A DNA stretch of 64,000 nt from Sphaerotilus sulfidivorans (GTDB taxonomy: Bacteria > Pseudomonadota > Gammaproteobacteria > Burkholderiales > Burkholderiaceae_C). Both the position numbers and the translations under genes were made by a program. Below the pieces are notes generated by a model, which worked only from the letters and a program-made list of their open reading frames with translations, was not told the DNA's origin and did not search any database. The first letter of the stretch is position 1. Each line of letters opens with the position of its first letter. Below are positions 38,470 to 51,754 of the stretch, in pieces. The DNA is taken from the NCBI RefSeq assembly GCF_013426975.1, contig NZ_JACCPY010000004.1:171585-235584 (forward strand). Reading direction: 5' to 3'.

Positions 38470-39713
38470 CTGCTGCCGAATCTTTTCCATCCTTTGCTTC
38501 TTCCTCTTCTCCCTGGACCCTGGCTCGTCGCGCCGAGCGCATGAATCCGTCGATCCTGCGCGAGATCCTCAAGGTCACCGACCGTCCGGGCATCCTGTCG
38601 ATGGCCGGCGGCCTGCCGTCGCCGGAGAGCTTTCCGGTCGAGGCGATGCGCGCTGCCTGCGAGCGCGTGCTGCGCGACACCCCGCGCGAGGCGCTGCAGT
38701 ACGCCGCCAGCGAGGGCTTCGCGCCCCTGCGCGAGTGGGTCGCGGCGCATCTGGCCGGGCAGGGCATGGCGGTCGGCGCCGATCAGGTGCTGATCACCAC
38801 CGGCTCGCAGCAGGGCCTGGACCTGGTCGCCAAGGTGCTGGTCGATCCGGGCGCGCCGGTGGCGGTGGAGACGCCGACCTATCTGGGCGCGCTGCAGGCC
38901 TTCGCGCCGATGGAGCCGGTCTTCGCCAGCGTCGCCAGCGATGCCGACGGGCCGCTGCCCGAGGCGGTGTCGGCGCTCACGCATGACGCGCCGGGCACGC
39001 GCTTCCTGTACGTGCTGCCGAACTTCCAGAATCCGAGCGGCCGGCTGATGCCGGAAGCCCGTCGCGAGGCGCTGGTGGCCGCGGCCAAGCAGGCCGGCGT
39101 GCCGCTGGTCGAGGACAACCCCTACGGCGACCTGTGGTTCGACGAGGCCCCGCCGCGCCCGCTGGCCGCGCGCTGGCCGGAGGGCACGATCTATCTGGGC
39201 TCGTTCTCGAAGGTGCTGGCGCCGGGGCTGCGGCTGGGCTACGTGGTGGCGCCGCGCGCGCTCTACCCGAAGCTGCTGCAGGCCAAGCAGGCCGCCGATC
39301 TGCACACGCCGGGCTTCAACCAGCGCGTGGTGCACGAGGTGATCCGCGACGGATTCCTCGACACCCATGTGCCCCAGATCCGCGCGATGTACCGCCGCCA
39401 GCGCGACGCGCTGTGCGAGGCGCTGCGCGAGTACCTGCCCGCCGGCAGCGAGTGGCAGCCGCCCTCGGGCGGCATGTTCTGCTGGATTCGTCTGCCCGCA
39501 GGCTGCGACGCGGTCGCGCTGCTGCCGCAGGCGGTGGAGCAGGGCATCGCCTTCGTGCCCGGCGCCGCCTTCTACGCCCGCCAGCCCGACGCGCGCACCG
39601 TGCGCCTGTCCTTCGTGACGCTGACGCCCGACGAGATCCGCACCGCGGTGGCCACGCTGGGCGTGCTGCTGCGCCGCCACCTGACCGAAGACGCTCCGAC
39701 CCCGACGCCCTGA
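38466..39713 (+). CDS. PLP-dependent aminotransferase (class I/II)
   Basis: A 415-residue fold-type I aminotransferase of the 2-aminoadipate/LysN type. Motifs are ITTGSQQGLDL, PNFQNPSGRLM and GSFSKVLAPGLRLGY, containing the PLP lysine, with RLSFVTL near the end supplying the carboxylate-binding arginine. The substrate amino acid is unknown. It is translationally coupled to the EamA gene (ATGA) and followed 2 bp later by the PhzF-like gene. Confidence 0.9.
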   Translation: MTAAESFPSFASSSSPWTLARRAERMNPSILREILKVTDRPGILSMAGGLPSPESFPVEAMRAACERVLRDTPREALQYAASEGFAPLREWVAAHLAGQGMAVGADQVLITTGSQQGLDLVAKVLVDPGAPVAVETPTYLGALQAFAPMEPVFASVASDADGPLPEAVSALTHDAPGTRFLYVLPNFQNPSGRLMPEARREALVAAAKQAGVPLVEDNPYGDLWFDEAPPRPLAARWPEGTIYLGSFSKVLAPGLRLGYVVAPRALYPKLLQAKQAADLHTPGFNQRVVHEVIRDGFLDTHVPQIRAMYRRQRDALCEALREYLPAGSEWQPPSGGMFCWIRLPAGCDAVALLPQAVEQGIAFVPGAAFYARQPDARTVRLSFVTLTPDEIRTAVATLGVLLRRHLTEDAPTPTP

Positions 39714-39715
39714 CC

Positions 39716-40603
39716 ATGACCGCTGCCGCTCAGATGCGCCGCTATGCGGTGCTCGATGTCTTCACCGCCACGCCGCTGCTCGGCAATCCGCTGGCCGTCG
39801 TCATCGATGCCGACGGCCTGAGCGACGCGCAGATGGCCGCCTACGCGCGCTGGACGAATCTCTCCGAGACCACCTTCCTGCTGCCGCCGACCGATCCGTC
39901 AGCCGACTACCGGGTGCGCATCTTCACGCCCGGCGGCGAGCTGCCCTTCGCGGGTCATCCGACGCTGGGCAGCGCCCAGGCCTGGCTGGACGCGGGCGGC
40001 GTGCCGCAGCGCGCCGGCGAGGTGGTGCAGGAGTGCGGCGTGGGCCGGGTGCGGGTGCGCCGGGTGGACGTGAACGGGGCAGGAGCGGCGACGCGACTGG
40101 CCTTCCAGGCGCCACCGCTGCGACGCAGCGGCCCGGCCGATGCCGAGACCGTCGCGCAGGTGCTGGCCGCGCTGCGGCTGGCTGCGCCTGAGGTGCTGCA
40201 GGTGGAATGGATCGACAACGGCCCCGGCTGGCTCGGCGTGCGGCTGGCGGATGCGGCGGCGGTGCGCGCGCTGCAGCCCGATTTCGCGACGATGGCGGCG
40301 GCCGGGCTGAAGATCGGCGTCGTCGGCGCCTGGCCGGCCGGCGGCGAGGTCGATGTCGAGGTGCGGGCCTTCGTGCCGGAGCTGGGCGTGCCGGAGGATC
40401 CGGTCACCGGCAGTCTGAACGCCGGGCTGGCGCAGTGGCTGACCGGCGCGGGCCTGCTGCCAGCGCGCTATGTGGCCGGACAGGGCCACGCGCTCGGCCG
40501 CGACGGGCGGGTCCATGTGGAGCGCATCGCGGCGGGCGAGAACGCCGGCGTGTGGATCGCCGGCGACGTGGCCGGCTGCGTCAGCGGGACGCTGAGGCTC
40601 TGA
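39716..40603 (+). CDS. PhzF-family isomerase/epimerase
   Basis: A 295-residue protein of the PhzF fold: two similar barrels with ARWTNLSETTFLL (general acid-base Glu51) and RIFTPGGELPFAGHPTLG. PhzF isomerises an intermediate in phenazine synthesis, but most relatives are of unknown function, and no phenazine genes are nearby. It is the last gene of the MocR-flanked operon, 2 bp after the aminotransferase. Confidence 0.9.
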   Translation: MTAAAQMRRYAVLDVFTATPLLGNPLAVVIDADGLSDAQMAAYARWTNLSETTFLLPPTDPSADYRVRIFTPGGELPFAGHPTLGSAQAWLDAGGVPQRAGEVVQECGVGRVRVRRVDVNGAGAATRLAFQAPPLRRSGPADAETVAQVLAALRLAAPEVLQVEWIDNGPGWLGVRLADAAAVRALQPDFATMAAAGLKIGVVGAWPAGGEVDVEVRAFVPELGVPEDPVTGSLNAGLAQWLTGAGLLPARYVAGQGHALGRDGRVHVERIAAGENAGVWIAGDVAGCVSGTLRL

Positions 40604-40611
40604 GCCGGCGG

Positions 40612-41064
40612 TCAGTCCTTGCGATAGTTGTCGTGGCAGCTCTTGCAGGTCTGCGCGGCGCCACCGAAGGCGGCCTTGATCTGGGCCAGGTCACCGGTCT
40701 TGGCCGCGGCGTTGAGCTTGTTGACCTCCTCGGTCATCTTGGTCATGCCGGCCTTGAACTTGTCCGACTCGGTCCAGATCTCGGGCTTGGCGCGGGTCTC
40801 GCCCTTGTCGGTGCCGGGGCCGAAGGCGGTGCCGGGCAGCGGTGCCAGCGCAGCCAGCAGCGCGGCATTCTCGGCGGCGGCCTTGGCGTCGAACGGCGCC
40901 TTGCCGTTGACCATCGCGCCGATGCGGCCGAAGTGGGCGGCCATCACGGTGAAGCTGGCCTTGCGGTACTTGATCGCGTCCTCGGGCTTCTGGAACTGGG
41001 CGCTGGCGGGCAGGGCGGCCAGCAGGCCGGTGGCGGTGCACAGGGCGAGGCAGAGGCGTTTCAT
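40612..41064 (-). CDS. Cytochrome c' (class II c-type cytochrome)
   Basis: A 150-residue periplasmic protein: signal peptide (1-22, LPASAQ), four-helix bundle and the haem-binding CKSCHDNYRKD at the C-terminus, the position that marks cytochrome c'. Such proteins bind NO and protect against nitrosative stress. It is divergent from the cytochrome b561 gene, a frequent partner. Confidence 0.93.
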   Translation of the reverse strand: MKRLCLALCTATGLLAALPASAQFQKPEDAIKYRKASFTVMAAHFGRIGAMVNGKAPFDAKAAAENAALLAALAPLPGTAFGPGTDKGETRAKPEIWTESDKFKAGMTKMTEEVNKLNAAAKTGDLAQIKAAFGGAAQTCKSCHDNYRKD

Positions 41065-41163
41065 CGGCAGGGTTCTCCGGTCGGACATGGAAATCAGGCG
41101 TGACCCGGGGGTCCGGGCCAGTGTAGCCTTCGCCTTGAGGCTCTTCATGATGCAGGACACTTG

Positions 41164-41862
41164 ATGAATCCGACTTCTTCCCCCCCGTCGACCGCGCTGG
41201 TGCGGGTGCGGATCTGGGATCTTCCGACCCGGCTGTTCCACTGGCTGCTGGCGCTGGCGGTGATCGGCGCGGTGGTCTCGGCCAAGATCGGCGGCAATGC
41301 GATGGTCTGGCATTCCCGGCTGGGGCTGGCGGTGCTGGCGCTGCTGGCCTTCCGGCTGGTCTGGGGGCTGGTGGGCGGGTACTGGTCGCGCTTTGCCAGC
41401 TTCGTGCACGGGCCGGGCGCGCTGATGCGCCATCTGCGCGGCCAGCCGCGGCTGGGCGAACATCTCGACGCCGGCCACAGCCCGACCGGTGCGCTGTCGG
41501 TGTTCGCGCTGCTGGCGCTGGTGGCGCTGCAGCTGGGCACCGGCCTGATCAGCGACGACGAGATCGCCTTCACCGGGCCGCTGTACGCCTGGGTCGACTC
41601 CGAGCTGGCCCTGAAGGCCACCTCCTGGCACCGCAGCTGGGGTCAGTGGCTGCTGCTGGGCATGATCGGCCTGCACCTGGCGGCGATCCTCTTCTACCGC
41701 CTGCGCGGCACCGACCTGGTGCGCCCGATGCTCGGTGGCGACAAGCTGCTGCCCGCCGAGGTGCCGGCCTCGCGTGACGATCTGCGCGCTCGCGCGCTGG
41801 CGCTGGCGATCGTGGCGGCGGCGGTGGCGCTGGCCGTCTGGGTGGGCGCGCAGGGCGGCTAG
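41164..41862 (+). CDS. Cytochrome b561-type membrane protein
   Basis: A 232-residue membrane cytochrome b with four to five helices. Haem-ligating histidines are suggested by DLPTRLFHWLL, MVWHSRLGLA, TSWHRSWGQW and GLHLAAILF, the classical prokaryotic b561 pattern. It likely passes electrons to the divergent cytochrome c' or another periplasmic acceptor. ATG 41164 directly follows a TTG that could also start the frame. Confidence 0.88.
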   Translation: MNPTSSPPSTALVRVRIWDLPTRLFHWLLALAVIGAVVSAKIGGNAMVWHSRLGLAVLALLAFRLVWGLVGGYWSRFASFVHGPGALMRHLRGQPRLGEHLDAGHSPTGALSVFALLALVALQLGTGLISDDEIAFTGPLYAWVDSELALKATSWHRSWGQWLLLGMIGLHLAAILFYRLRGTDLVRPMLGGDKLLPAEVPASRDDLRARALALAIVAAAVALAVWVGAQGG

Positions 41863-41873
41863 ACTGCGGCGCC

Positions 41874-42389
41874 ATGGACCAACCCGAGACACGACTTGTC
41901 GTCGCGGACACGCCGGCCCTGGTCGAGGCCGCCCGCGAGATCTTCCGTGACTACGCCGCCAGCCTGTCGTTCGACCTGTGCTTCCAGGATTTCGATGCGG
42001 AGCTGGCCGGACTGCCGGCGCCCTATGCCGCGCCCGACGGCACGCTGCTGCTGGCGCTGGTCGGCGGCGAGGTGGCGGGCTGCGGCGCCTTGCGACGGCT
42101 GACCGATGTCGACTACCCGAACGCCTGCGAGATGAAGCGCCTGTATGTGCGCCGCGCGTTCCGGCGCTTCGGGCTGGGCCGTCAGCTGGCCGAGGCGCTG
42201 CTGGATGCGGCGCGCCTGGCAGGCTATTCCTCGGTGCTGCTCGACACGCTGGACGACATGGAGGCCGCGCGCGAGCTCTACGCCTCGCTGGGCTTCGTCG
42301 AGGTGCCGCCCTACTACTACAACCCGATTCCCGGCGCGCACTATCTGCGCGCCGAGCTGGACGGCAGCGGCGGCGGCAGCCGCTACTGA
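41874..42389 (+). CDS. GNAT-family N-acetyltransferase
   Basis: A 171-residue single-domain acetyltransferase. EMKRLYVRRAFRRFGLGRQL contains the acetyl-CoA pyrophosphate loop (R-x-x-G-x-G/A), and ARELYASLGFVE is the usual C-terminal motif. The substrate is unknown. It lies 11 bp after the cytochrome b561 gene, so possibly one transcript. Confidence 0.88.
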   Translation: MDQPETRLVVADTPALVEAAREIFRDYAASLSFDLCFQDFDAELAGLPAPYAAPDGTLLLALVGGEVAGCGALRRLTDVDYPNACEMKRLYVRRAFRRFGLGRQLAEALLDAARLAGYSSVLLDTLDDMEAARELYASLGFVEVPPYYYNPIPGAHYLRAELDGSGGGSRY

Positions 42390-42394
42390 TCCGT

Positions 42395-42418
42395 CTGCCG
42401 ATCCGCCGATCTGCCGAC
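42395..42418. repeat. Three tandem CTGCCGAT octamers (imperfect)
   Basis: Units CTGCCGAT, CCGCCGAT and CTGCCGAC right after the GNAT stop. It is the same octamer family as the run at 21989-22020, in a different intergenic spot. Confidence 0.45.
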
Positions 42419-42496
42419 CTGCAGCGCCGCAGTCGGGTTACATCGCGGTACGGCGCTAGGATCGCGGGTTTTCGAGCTTCCCCGGAGACCTGCCCG

Positions 42497-43402
42497 ATGG
42501 ACGACACCCGCACCCCGATCCGCGCCGTCAGCGACCCCTGCCTGCTCGGCGAATCGCCGATGTGGCATCCGCAGGAGCAGGTGCTCTACTGGTGCGACAT
42601 TCCCGGCCGGCGCGTGCACCGGCTCGATCCGGCCAGCGGCGCGACCGCGGCCTGGGACTTTCCCGTCGAGCCGGCCAGCCTGGCGCCGCGGCTTGGCGGC
42701 GGCCTGATGCTGGCGATGCGCGACGGCCTGTGGCATTTCGATCCGGCCAGCGGCGAGCGCACCCGTCTGGCCGAGCCGCCCTACGATCCCGCCCGGGAGC
42801 GCTTCAACGATGGCAAGAGCGATGCGCTCGGCCGCTTCTGGGTCGGCACGATCTACGAGCCGCGCGATCCGGCGCTGGCGGCGCTCTACTGCTGGTCGCA
42901 GGGCGAGCTCCGCCGCATGGCCGACGGCATCACCGTCTCGAACGGGCTGGGCTGGAGTCCGGACGGCCGCACGATGTACTGGTCGGACACCAAGTCCCAC
43001 ACTGTTCACGCCTTCGACGTCGATGCCCACGATGGCAGCCTGTCGCGCCGGCGGGTGTTCGCGTCCTTCCCCGTCAAGCAGGCGGGCCAGCCGCTCGACG
43101 GCTATGGCGGCCGCCCCGATGGCGCCGCGGTCGATGCCGAGGGCTGCTACTGGGTGGCGATGTTCGAGGGCCAGCGGGTGCTGGGGCTGTCGCCGGCCGG
43201 CGAGGTGCTGCGCGAGATCCGCCTGCCGGTGCGCTGCCCGACCATGCCCTGCTTCGGCGGGGCTGATCTGAAGACGCTCTACATCACCACCGCGCGCGAG
43301 AACCGCCCGGCCGAGGAGCTGGCTGCTCAGCCGCTGGCCGGCTGCGTGCTGGCGCTCCGGGTCGAGGTGCCGGGCCTGCCGGCGCAGTTCGCTCTGGACT
43401 GA
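42497..43402 (+). CDS. SMP-30/gluconolactonase family protein
   Basis: A 301-residue six-bladed propeller enzyme. Metal ligands are suggested by LLGESPMWHP (Glu), the FNDGKSDALGRFWVGT segment (Asn and Asp), VSNGLGWSPDG (Asn) and GRPDGAAVDAEG (Asp). The family hydrolyses sugar lactones such as gluconolactone. CGGAGA lies before the ATG at 42497; the frame is open upstream through the GNAT gene but without homology. Confidence 0.9.
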   Translation: MDDTRTPIRAVSDPCLLGESPMWHPQEQVLYWCDIPGRRVHRLDPASGATAAWDFPVEPASLAPRLGGGLMLAMRDGLWHFDPASGERTRLAEPPYDPARERFNDGKSDALGRFWVGTIYEPRDPALAALYCWSQGELRRMADGITVSNGLGWSPDGRTMYWSDTKSHTVHAFDVDAHDGSLSRRRVFASFPVKQAGQPLDGYGGRPDGAAVDAEGCYWVAMFEGQRVLGLSPAGEVLREIRLPVRCPTMPCFGGADLKTLYITTARENRPAEELAAQPLAGCVLALRVEVPGLPAQFALD

Positions 43403-43631
43403 GCGGATTCGGCGGATTCAAGACGCTGAAGCACCGTGATGGTGCGTCGTGGTGAAAGCGCAATGTCATCGATCTTGCGCATCATCACGACCCTGGACCG
43501 TCAAGTGTGATCAACCCGCGAATGAATGCACGAGCCTGGCGCAGTGTTGTATCGCGTGCACGCTTCAGGGGCGGTCGCTGCACGATGCGCTGAAACGATG
43601 TTGAAACGTCGAAGCTGTCGGGGTTTCCACG

Positions 43632-43637
43632 TATAAT
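43632..43637 (+). promoter_or_regulatory. -10 element (TATAAT) upstream of the atp operon
   Basis: A perfect TATAAT 25 bp before the atpI ATG. No good -35 sits at 17 bp (TCGAAG is the nearest). The predicted start point near 43644 supports ATG 43662 over GTG 43641 for atpI. Confidence 0.45.
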
Positions 43638-43661
43638 TCGGTGGTTTTGCCAAACCAGCCG

Positions 43662-44183
43662 ATGAACAGCGTGAAGACAAGCACATCCGGGACGTTCCCG
43701 GCGCAGGTCGACCTCGATGAAGCATCAGCTGAGGATGGGCAGGAAGAATTCAAGAGCCTGACGAAGGAAGAGGCGCAAGCCCTTCGAAGCCGTCTCCCGC
43801 AGCTCTCTCCGTGGCGGGTGGTGGCGGCGCAAGCCGCGGCAGGTCTGGTGATGACGGTGCTGTGCTGGCTGGTCATCACGGGGCGGGGAGCGGTCTGGTC
43901 CGCGCTTTACGGCGCGGCCACCGTGGTGGTGCCGACGGCGCTTCTTGCGCGCGGCATGACCCGGATGAACCGGCTGCCGGAGGTGAAGGCGAACGTTGCT
44001 GCGTTCAATTTCATGTTCTGGGAGTTCCTGAAGATCGGGGTCTCGGTGGCCATGCTGGCCGCAGCGGTCCTGGTCGTGCCTGATCTGAGCTGGCCGGCCC
44101 TGCTGGTCACGATGATCGTGTGCATGAAGATGAACTGGCTGGCTCTGCTGTGGCAGGGTCGGGTGACAACCAATCGGTCTTAA
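43662..44183 (+). CDS. atpI: ATP synthase assembly protein I
   Basis: A 173-residue membrane protein with about four hydrophobic segments after a polar N-terminus (1-50). It has AtpI character (VVVPTALLARGMTRM, AAFNFMFWEFLKIGVSVAML) and is located first in the atp operon. It helps assemble the c-ring. A GTG at 43641 would add seven residues. atpB follows after 31 bp. Confidence 0.88.
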   Translation: MNSVKTSTSGTFPAQVDLDEASAEDGQEEFKSLTKEEAQALRSRLPQLSPWRVVAAQAAAGLVMTVLCWLVITGRGAVWSALYGAATVVVPTALLARGMTRMNRLPEVKANVAAFNFMFWEFLKIGVSVAMLAAAVLVVPDLSWPALLVTMIVCMKMNWLALLWQGRVTTNRS

Positions 44184-44214
44184 GACACAAAAGACAACCG
44201 TTCGAGAGAAGACG

Positions 44215-45099
44215 ATGGCTGCCGATCAACACGCTCCGACCGCGGGGGAGTACATCTCCCACCACCTGGTCCACCTGACCAACCGTGCCCAGACCGGCAT
44301 TGCCGACTTCTCGCTGACCGATCCGGTCCTGAAGCTGGACTCGCTGTTCTTCTCGATCCTGCTGGGCGTCGTTGGATGCTTCCTGCTGTGGAGCGTGGCG
44401 CGCAGCGTGACCTCCGGCGTGCCGGGTCGTCTGCAGGCCGCAGTCGAGTTCCTGGTCGAGATGGTCGACACCCAGGCCAAGGGCATCATCCACAACGAGG
44501 AGTCGCGCAAGGTCGTCGCTCCTCTGGCGCTGACTGCCTTCGTCTGGATCTTCCTGATGAACGCGATGGATCTGCTGCCGCTGGATCTGCTGCCGCGCCT
44601 GTGGGCCGGCATCTACGGTGCGATGGGCCATGACCCGCACCACGCCTACCTGCGCGTCGTGCCGACCGCCGACCTGTCGGTGACGCTGGGCATGTCGGTC
44701 ACCGTGCTGCTGGCCTGTCTGTACTACAGCATCAAGATCAAGGGCCTGGGCGGCTGGGTCGGCGAGCTGTTCTCGGCGCCGTTCCATGCACACGGCCCGG
44801 CCGCGATCCTGCTGGCCCCGATCAACTTCACGCTGCAGATCATCGAGTTCCTGGCCAAGACCATCTCGCACGGCATGCGACTGTTCGGCAACATGTTCGC
44901 CGGCGAGCTGGTGTTCATGCTGATCGCGCTGATGGGCGCGGTGGGCTTCGGCTCCTTCGGTGGCATCGCCCTGTGGTTCGGCCAGATCATCGCTGGTGCG
45001 GCCTGGGCCATCTTCCACATCCTGATCATCACGCTGCAGGCCTTCATCTTCATGATGCTGACCCTGGTGTACGTCGGCCAGGCGCACGACAAGCACTGA
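44215..45099 (+). CDS. atpB: ATP synthase subunit a
   Basis: A 294-residue membrane subunit forming the proton half-channels. The essential arginine lies in SHGMRLFGNMFAGEL, and the helix ALWFGQIIAGAAWAIFHIL is typical. GAGAGAAGACG precedes the ATG. Confidence 0.96.
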   Translation: MAADQHAPTAGEYISHHLVHLTNRAQTGIADFSLTDPVLKLDSLFFSILLGVVGCFLLWSVARSVTSGVPGRLQAAVEFLVEMVDTQAKGIIHNEESRKVVAPLALTAFVWIFLMNAMDLLPLDLLPRLWAGIYGAMGHDPHHAYLRVVPTADLSVTLGMSVTVLLACLYYSIKIKGLGGWVGELFSAPFHAHGPAAILLAPINFTLQIIEFLAKTISHGMRLFGNMFAGELVFMLIALMGAVGFGSFGGIALWFGQIIAGAAWAIFHILIITLQAFIFMMLTLVYVGQAHDKH

Positions 45100-45510
<411 letters not shown>

Positions 45511-45569
45511 TCGGTCTTTCTCGTCGTTCCCTGTTCCCCTAAACGACTTACACGAGAAAGGTCGAAGCC

Positions 45570-46040
45570 GTGAATCTGAACGCAACACTGTTGGCGCAGA
45601 TCGTGGTCTTCGCGATCCTCTGGTGGTTCACGATGAAGTTCGTGTGGCCGCCGATCACGAAGGCGCTCGATGACCGCGCCAAGAAGGTCGCGGACGGTCT
45701 GGCTGCGGCCGACAAGGCCAAGCTGGAACTCCAGAGCGCCAACAAGCGCGTCGAGGAACAGCTCGTCCAATCGCGCAACGAGACCGCCAAGCTGCTGGCC
45801 GACGCCGAGAAGCGCGCCCAGGCCATCGTCGACGAGGCCAAGCGCCGCGCCGAAGACGAAGGTGCCAAGATCGTCGCCGCTGCCAAGGCCGAAGCCCAGC
45901 AGCAGTCGATCCAAGCCCGCGAAGCCCTGCGCTCGCAGGTCGCCGCACTGGCCGTCAAGGGCGCCGAGCAGATCCTCAAGCGCGAAGTCAACGCCGGCGT
46001 CCACGCCGAGCTGCTGACCCGCCTGAAGACGGAGCTGTGA
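45570..46040 (+). CDS. atpF: ATP synthase subunit b
   Basis: A 156-residue peripheral-stalk subunit: one N-terminal membrane helix ([19 protein letters not shown]) and a long charged coiled coil. GTG start with GAAAGG upstream. It ends 1 bp before atpH. Confidence 0.96.
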   Translation: MNLNATLLAQIVVFAILWWFTMKFVWPPITKALDDRAKKVADGLAAADKAKLELQSANKRVEEQLVQSRNETAKLLADAEKRAQAIVDEAKRRAEDEGAKIVAAAKAEAQQQSIQAREALRSQVAALAVKGAEQILKREVNAGVHAELLTRLKTEL

Positions 46041-46041
46041 C

Positions 46042-46575
46042 ATGGCCGAGCTCACTACCATCGCACGTCCCTACGCCGAAGCCCTGTTCCAGGTCGCCTC
46101 GAAGGGTGACGTGGCGGCCTGGAGCCGCCAGGTCGCCGCGCTGAGCGCGGTTGCTTCCGACGAGCAGCTGCGCCAGTTCGCCGACAGCCCGAAGGTGACC
46201 GCCGACCAGGTCTTCGACCTGATCAGCAGCGTCGCCGGCATGCCGCTCGAGACGGGTGTGCAGAACTTCCTGCGCACCGTGATCGAGAACGGTCGCCTCG
46301 TGGCGCTTCCCGCCATCGCCGAGCAGTTCCAAGCCTTGGTCAACGCCGCCTCCGGCGTGTCCGATGCCGTGATCTACAGCCCCTACCCGATCGAAGGCGA
46401 GCAGCTCGCCGAGGTCGTGGCAAGCCTGGAGAAGCGCTTCGCGCGCAAGCTGTCGGCCCGTGTCGAGCTGGAGCCTGAGCTGATCGGTGGCATCCGCGTG
46501 GTGGTGGGCGACGAGGTGCTCGACACCTCCGTCAAGGCCCGACTCGAACGCATGAAGGTGGCGCTGAGCGCTTGA
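46042..46575 (+). CDS. atpH: ATP synthase subunit delta
   Basis: A 177-residue stator subunit (OSCP family). It begins with [12 protein letters not shown] and has the C-terminal [16 protein letters not shown] motif. It connects the b stalk to F1. Confidence 0.96.
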   Translation: MAELTTIARPYAEALFQVASKGDVAAWSRQVAALSAVASDEQLRQFADSPKVTADQVFDLISSVAGMPLETGVQNFLRTVIENGRLVALPAIAEQFQALVNAASGVSDAVIYSPYPIEGEQLAEVVASLEKRFARKLSARVELEPELIGGIRVVVGDEVLDTSVKARLERMKVALSA

Positions 46576-46654
46576 ATCGAATCCATCCTCTGGCTGGTCC
46601 GCGTGCCGCGCATACCCTGGCGGCGCGCCGGATCGGCTGGATTGGGAGCAAGCT

Positions 46655-48193
<1,539 letters not shown>

Positions 48194-48208
48194 ACCGGGA
48201 GCAGCGTC

Positions 48209-50555
<2,347 letters not shown>

Positions 50556-50662
50556 GCCGGCTGACGGCCGCTGCCCGTGTCCGTGCCCGCCCCGTGCGGG
50601 TGGCTGCGGGCGGCGCCGCCACCTCCGTCTCCTGACTCTCTTCAAACCAACGAAGGAACACC

Positions 50663-51079
50663 ATGGCAACGATCCACGTGGACGTCGTCTCGGCTGAACA
50701 GTCGATCTTCTCGGGCGAGGCGAAGTTCGTCGCGCTGCCGGGCGAGAACGGCGAGCTGGGCATCCTGCCCCGTCACACGCCGCTGATCACCCGCATCAAG
50801 CCGGGCGCGGTGCGCATCGAGCGCGCCGACAACGGCCAGGAAGAATTCGTGTTCGTGGCCGGCGGCATTCTCGAGGTGCAGCCCGACCGCGTGACCGTGC
50901 TGGCCGACACCGCGATCCGCGGTCATGACCTCGACGAGGCCAAGGCCCTGGAAGCCAAGCGCGTGGCCGAGGAAGCGATCAAGAACGCCAAGAGCGACAT
51001 CGATCTGGCCCGCGCCCAGAGCGAGTTCGCGATGATGGCCGCCCAGATCGCCGCGATCCAGAAGCTGCGTCGCAAGTGA
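50663..51079 (+). CDS. atpC: ATP synthase subunit epsilon
   Basis: A 138-residue rotor subunit with an N-terminal beta sandwich (STWD-less; [32 protein letters not shown]) and two C-terminal inhibitory helices. Last gene of the complete atpIBEFHAGDC operon. Confidence 0.96.
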   Translation: MATIHVDVVSAEQSIFSGEAKFVALPGENGELGILPRHTPLITRIKPGAVRIERADNGQEEFVFVAGGILEVQPDRVTVLADTAIRGHDLDEAKALEAKRVAEEAIKNAKSDIDLARAQSEFAMMAAQIAAIQKLRRK

Positions 51080-51102
51080 CGTGACCGTGTGACCGCGTGA
51101 CT

Positions 51103-51179
51103 GCCTGCGGCCTGCCGCAGGCGCGCACCGACCACGACGCACCCCAACGCCCGCGAAGGCCCAGGCCTCGCGGGCGTTG
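51103..51179. terminator. Double hairpin terminator after atpC
   Basis: Two perfect stems follow the atpC stop: GCCTGCGGC/GCCGCAGGC (51103-51122, 2-base loop) and a 12-bp stem with arms 51145-51156 and 51168-51179. The second ends in GTTGTCATT and sits between converging genes, so it can serve both the atp operon and the lemA-TPM operon. Confidence 0.6.
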
Positions 51180-51217
51180 TCATTGGGGCTGTTGTCCGCT
51201 CCCGGGTCCGGGCCGGT

Positions 51218-51733
51218 TCAGCCGAGTTCGACCTGGTCCGGCAGCTCGTTGTCGCGCGTGCGGGCCGGGCTGGGGTCGGCGGGAAAATGCTGGCGCAGCC
51301 AGCCGTCGAGCGTGGCCACCGCGGTCTGCAGCGCCTGCTCGTGACGGCCCTCGTGCAGCGGGCCGCGCATCGCCTCGACCAGCGTCTGCCAGTCGGCCGG
51401 TGCGATCCGGCGGTGCAGCGCCCGGTCGGCCACCACCTCGATCGCCCGGTCGGCCAGCAGCAGATAGACCAGCACGCCGTTGTTGCGCTCGGTGTCCCAG
51501 ACGCGCAGCTTGGCGAACATCGTCAGCGCCCGGTCGCGCGGGCTGGCCCGCCCGCGCAGATAGCGCCAGGGCAGCGCCGCCTCGACGCACAGGCGGATCT
51601 GGCCGTCATGGCCCTGTTCGCTGGCGGTGATGGCCTGCTGCAGCCGCTGCAGCGCGGTCGCATCGAGCGCGCGTTTCACCGCGCGCCGGCCGGTGGCGAG
51701 ATGGCGCAGTGTGCGCAGGAGAGTGTGGGTCAT
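51218..51733 (-). CDS. TPM-domain protein (short, cytoplasmic type)
   Basis: A 171-residue TPM (DUF477, YgcG-type) domain without signal peptide: LQQAITASEQGHDGQIRLCVE, RALTMFAKLRVWDTERNNGVLVYLLLADRAIEVV. It is the last gene of a lemA-TPM-TPM operon, 21 bp after the longer TPM gene. The biochemical role is unknown; it often occurs with LemA at the membrane. Confidence 0.85.
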   Translation of the reverse strand: MTHTLLRTLRHLATGRRAVKRALDATALQRLQQAITASEQGHDGQIRLCVEAALPWRYLRGRASPRDRALTMFAKLRVWDTERNNGVLVYLLLADRAIEVVADRALHRRIAPADWQTLVEAMRGPLHEGRHEQALQTAVATLDGWLRQHFPADPSPARTRDNELPDQVELG

Positions 51734-51754
51734 GAGGTGTTCCTGTGCCTGCGC

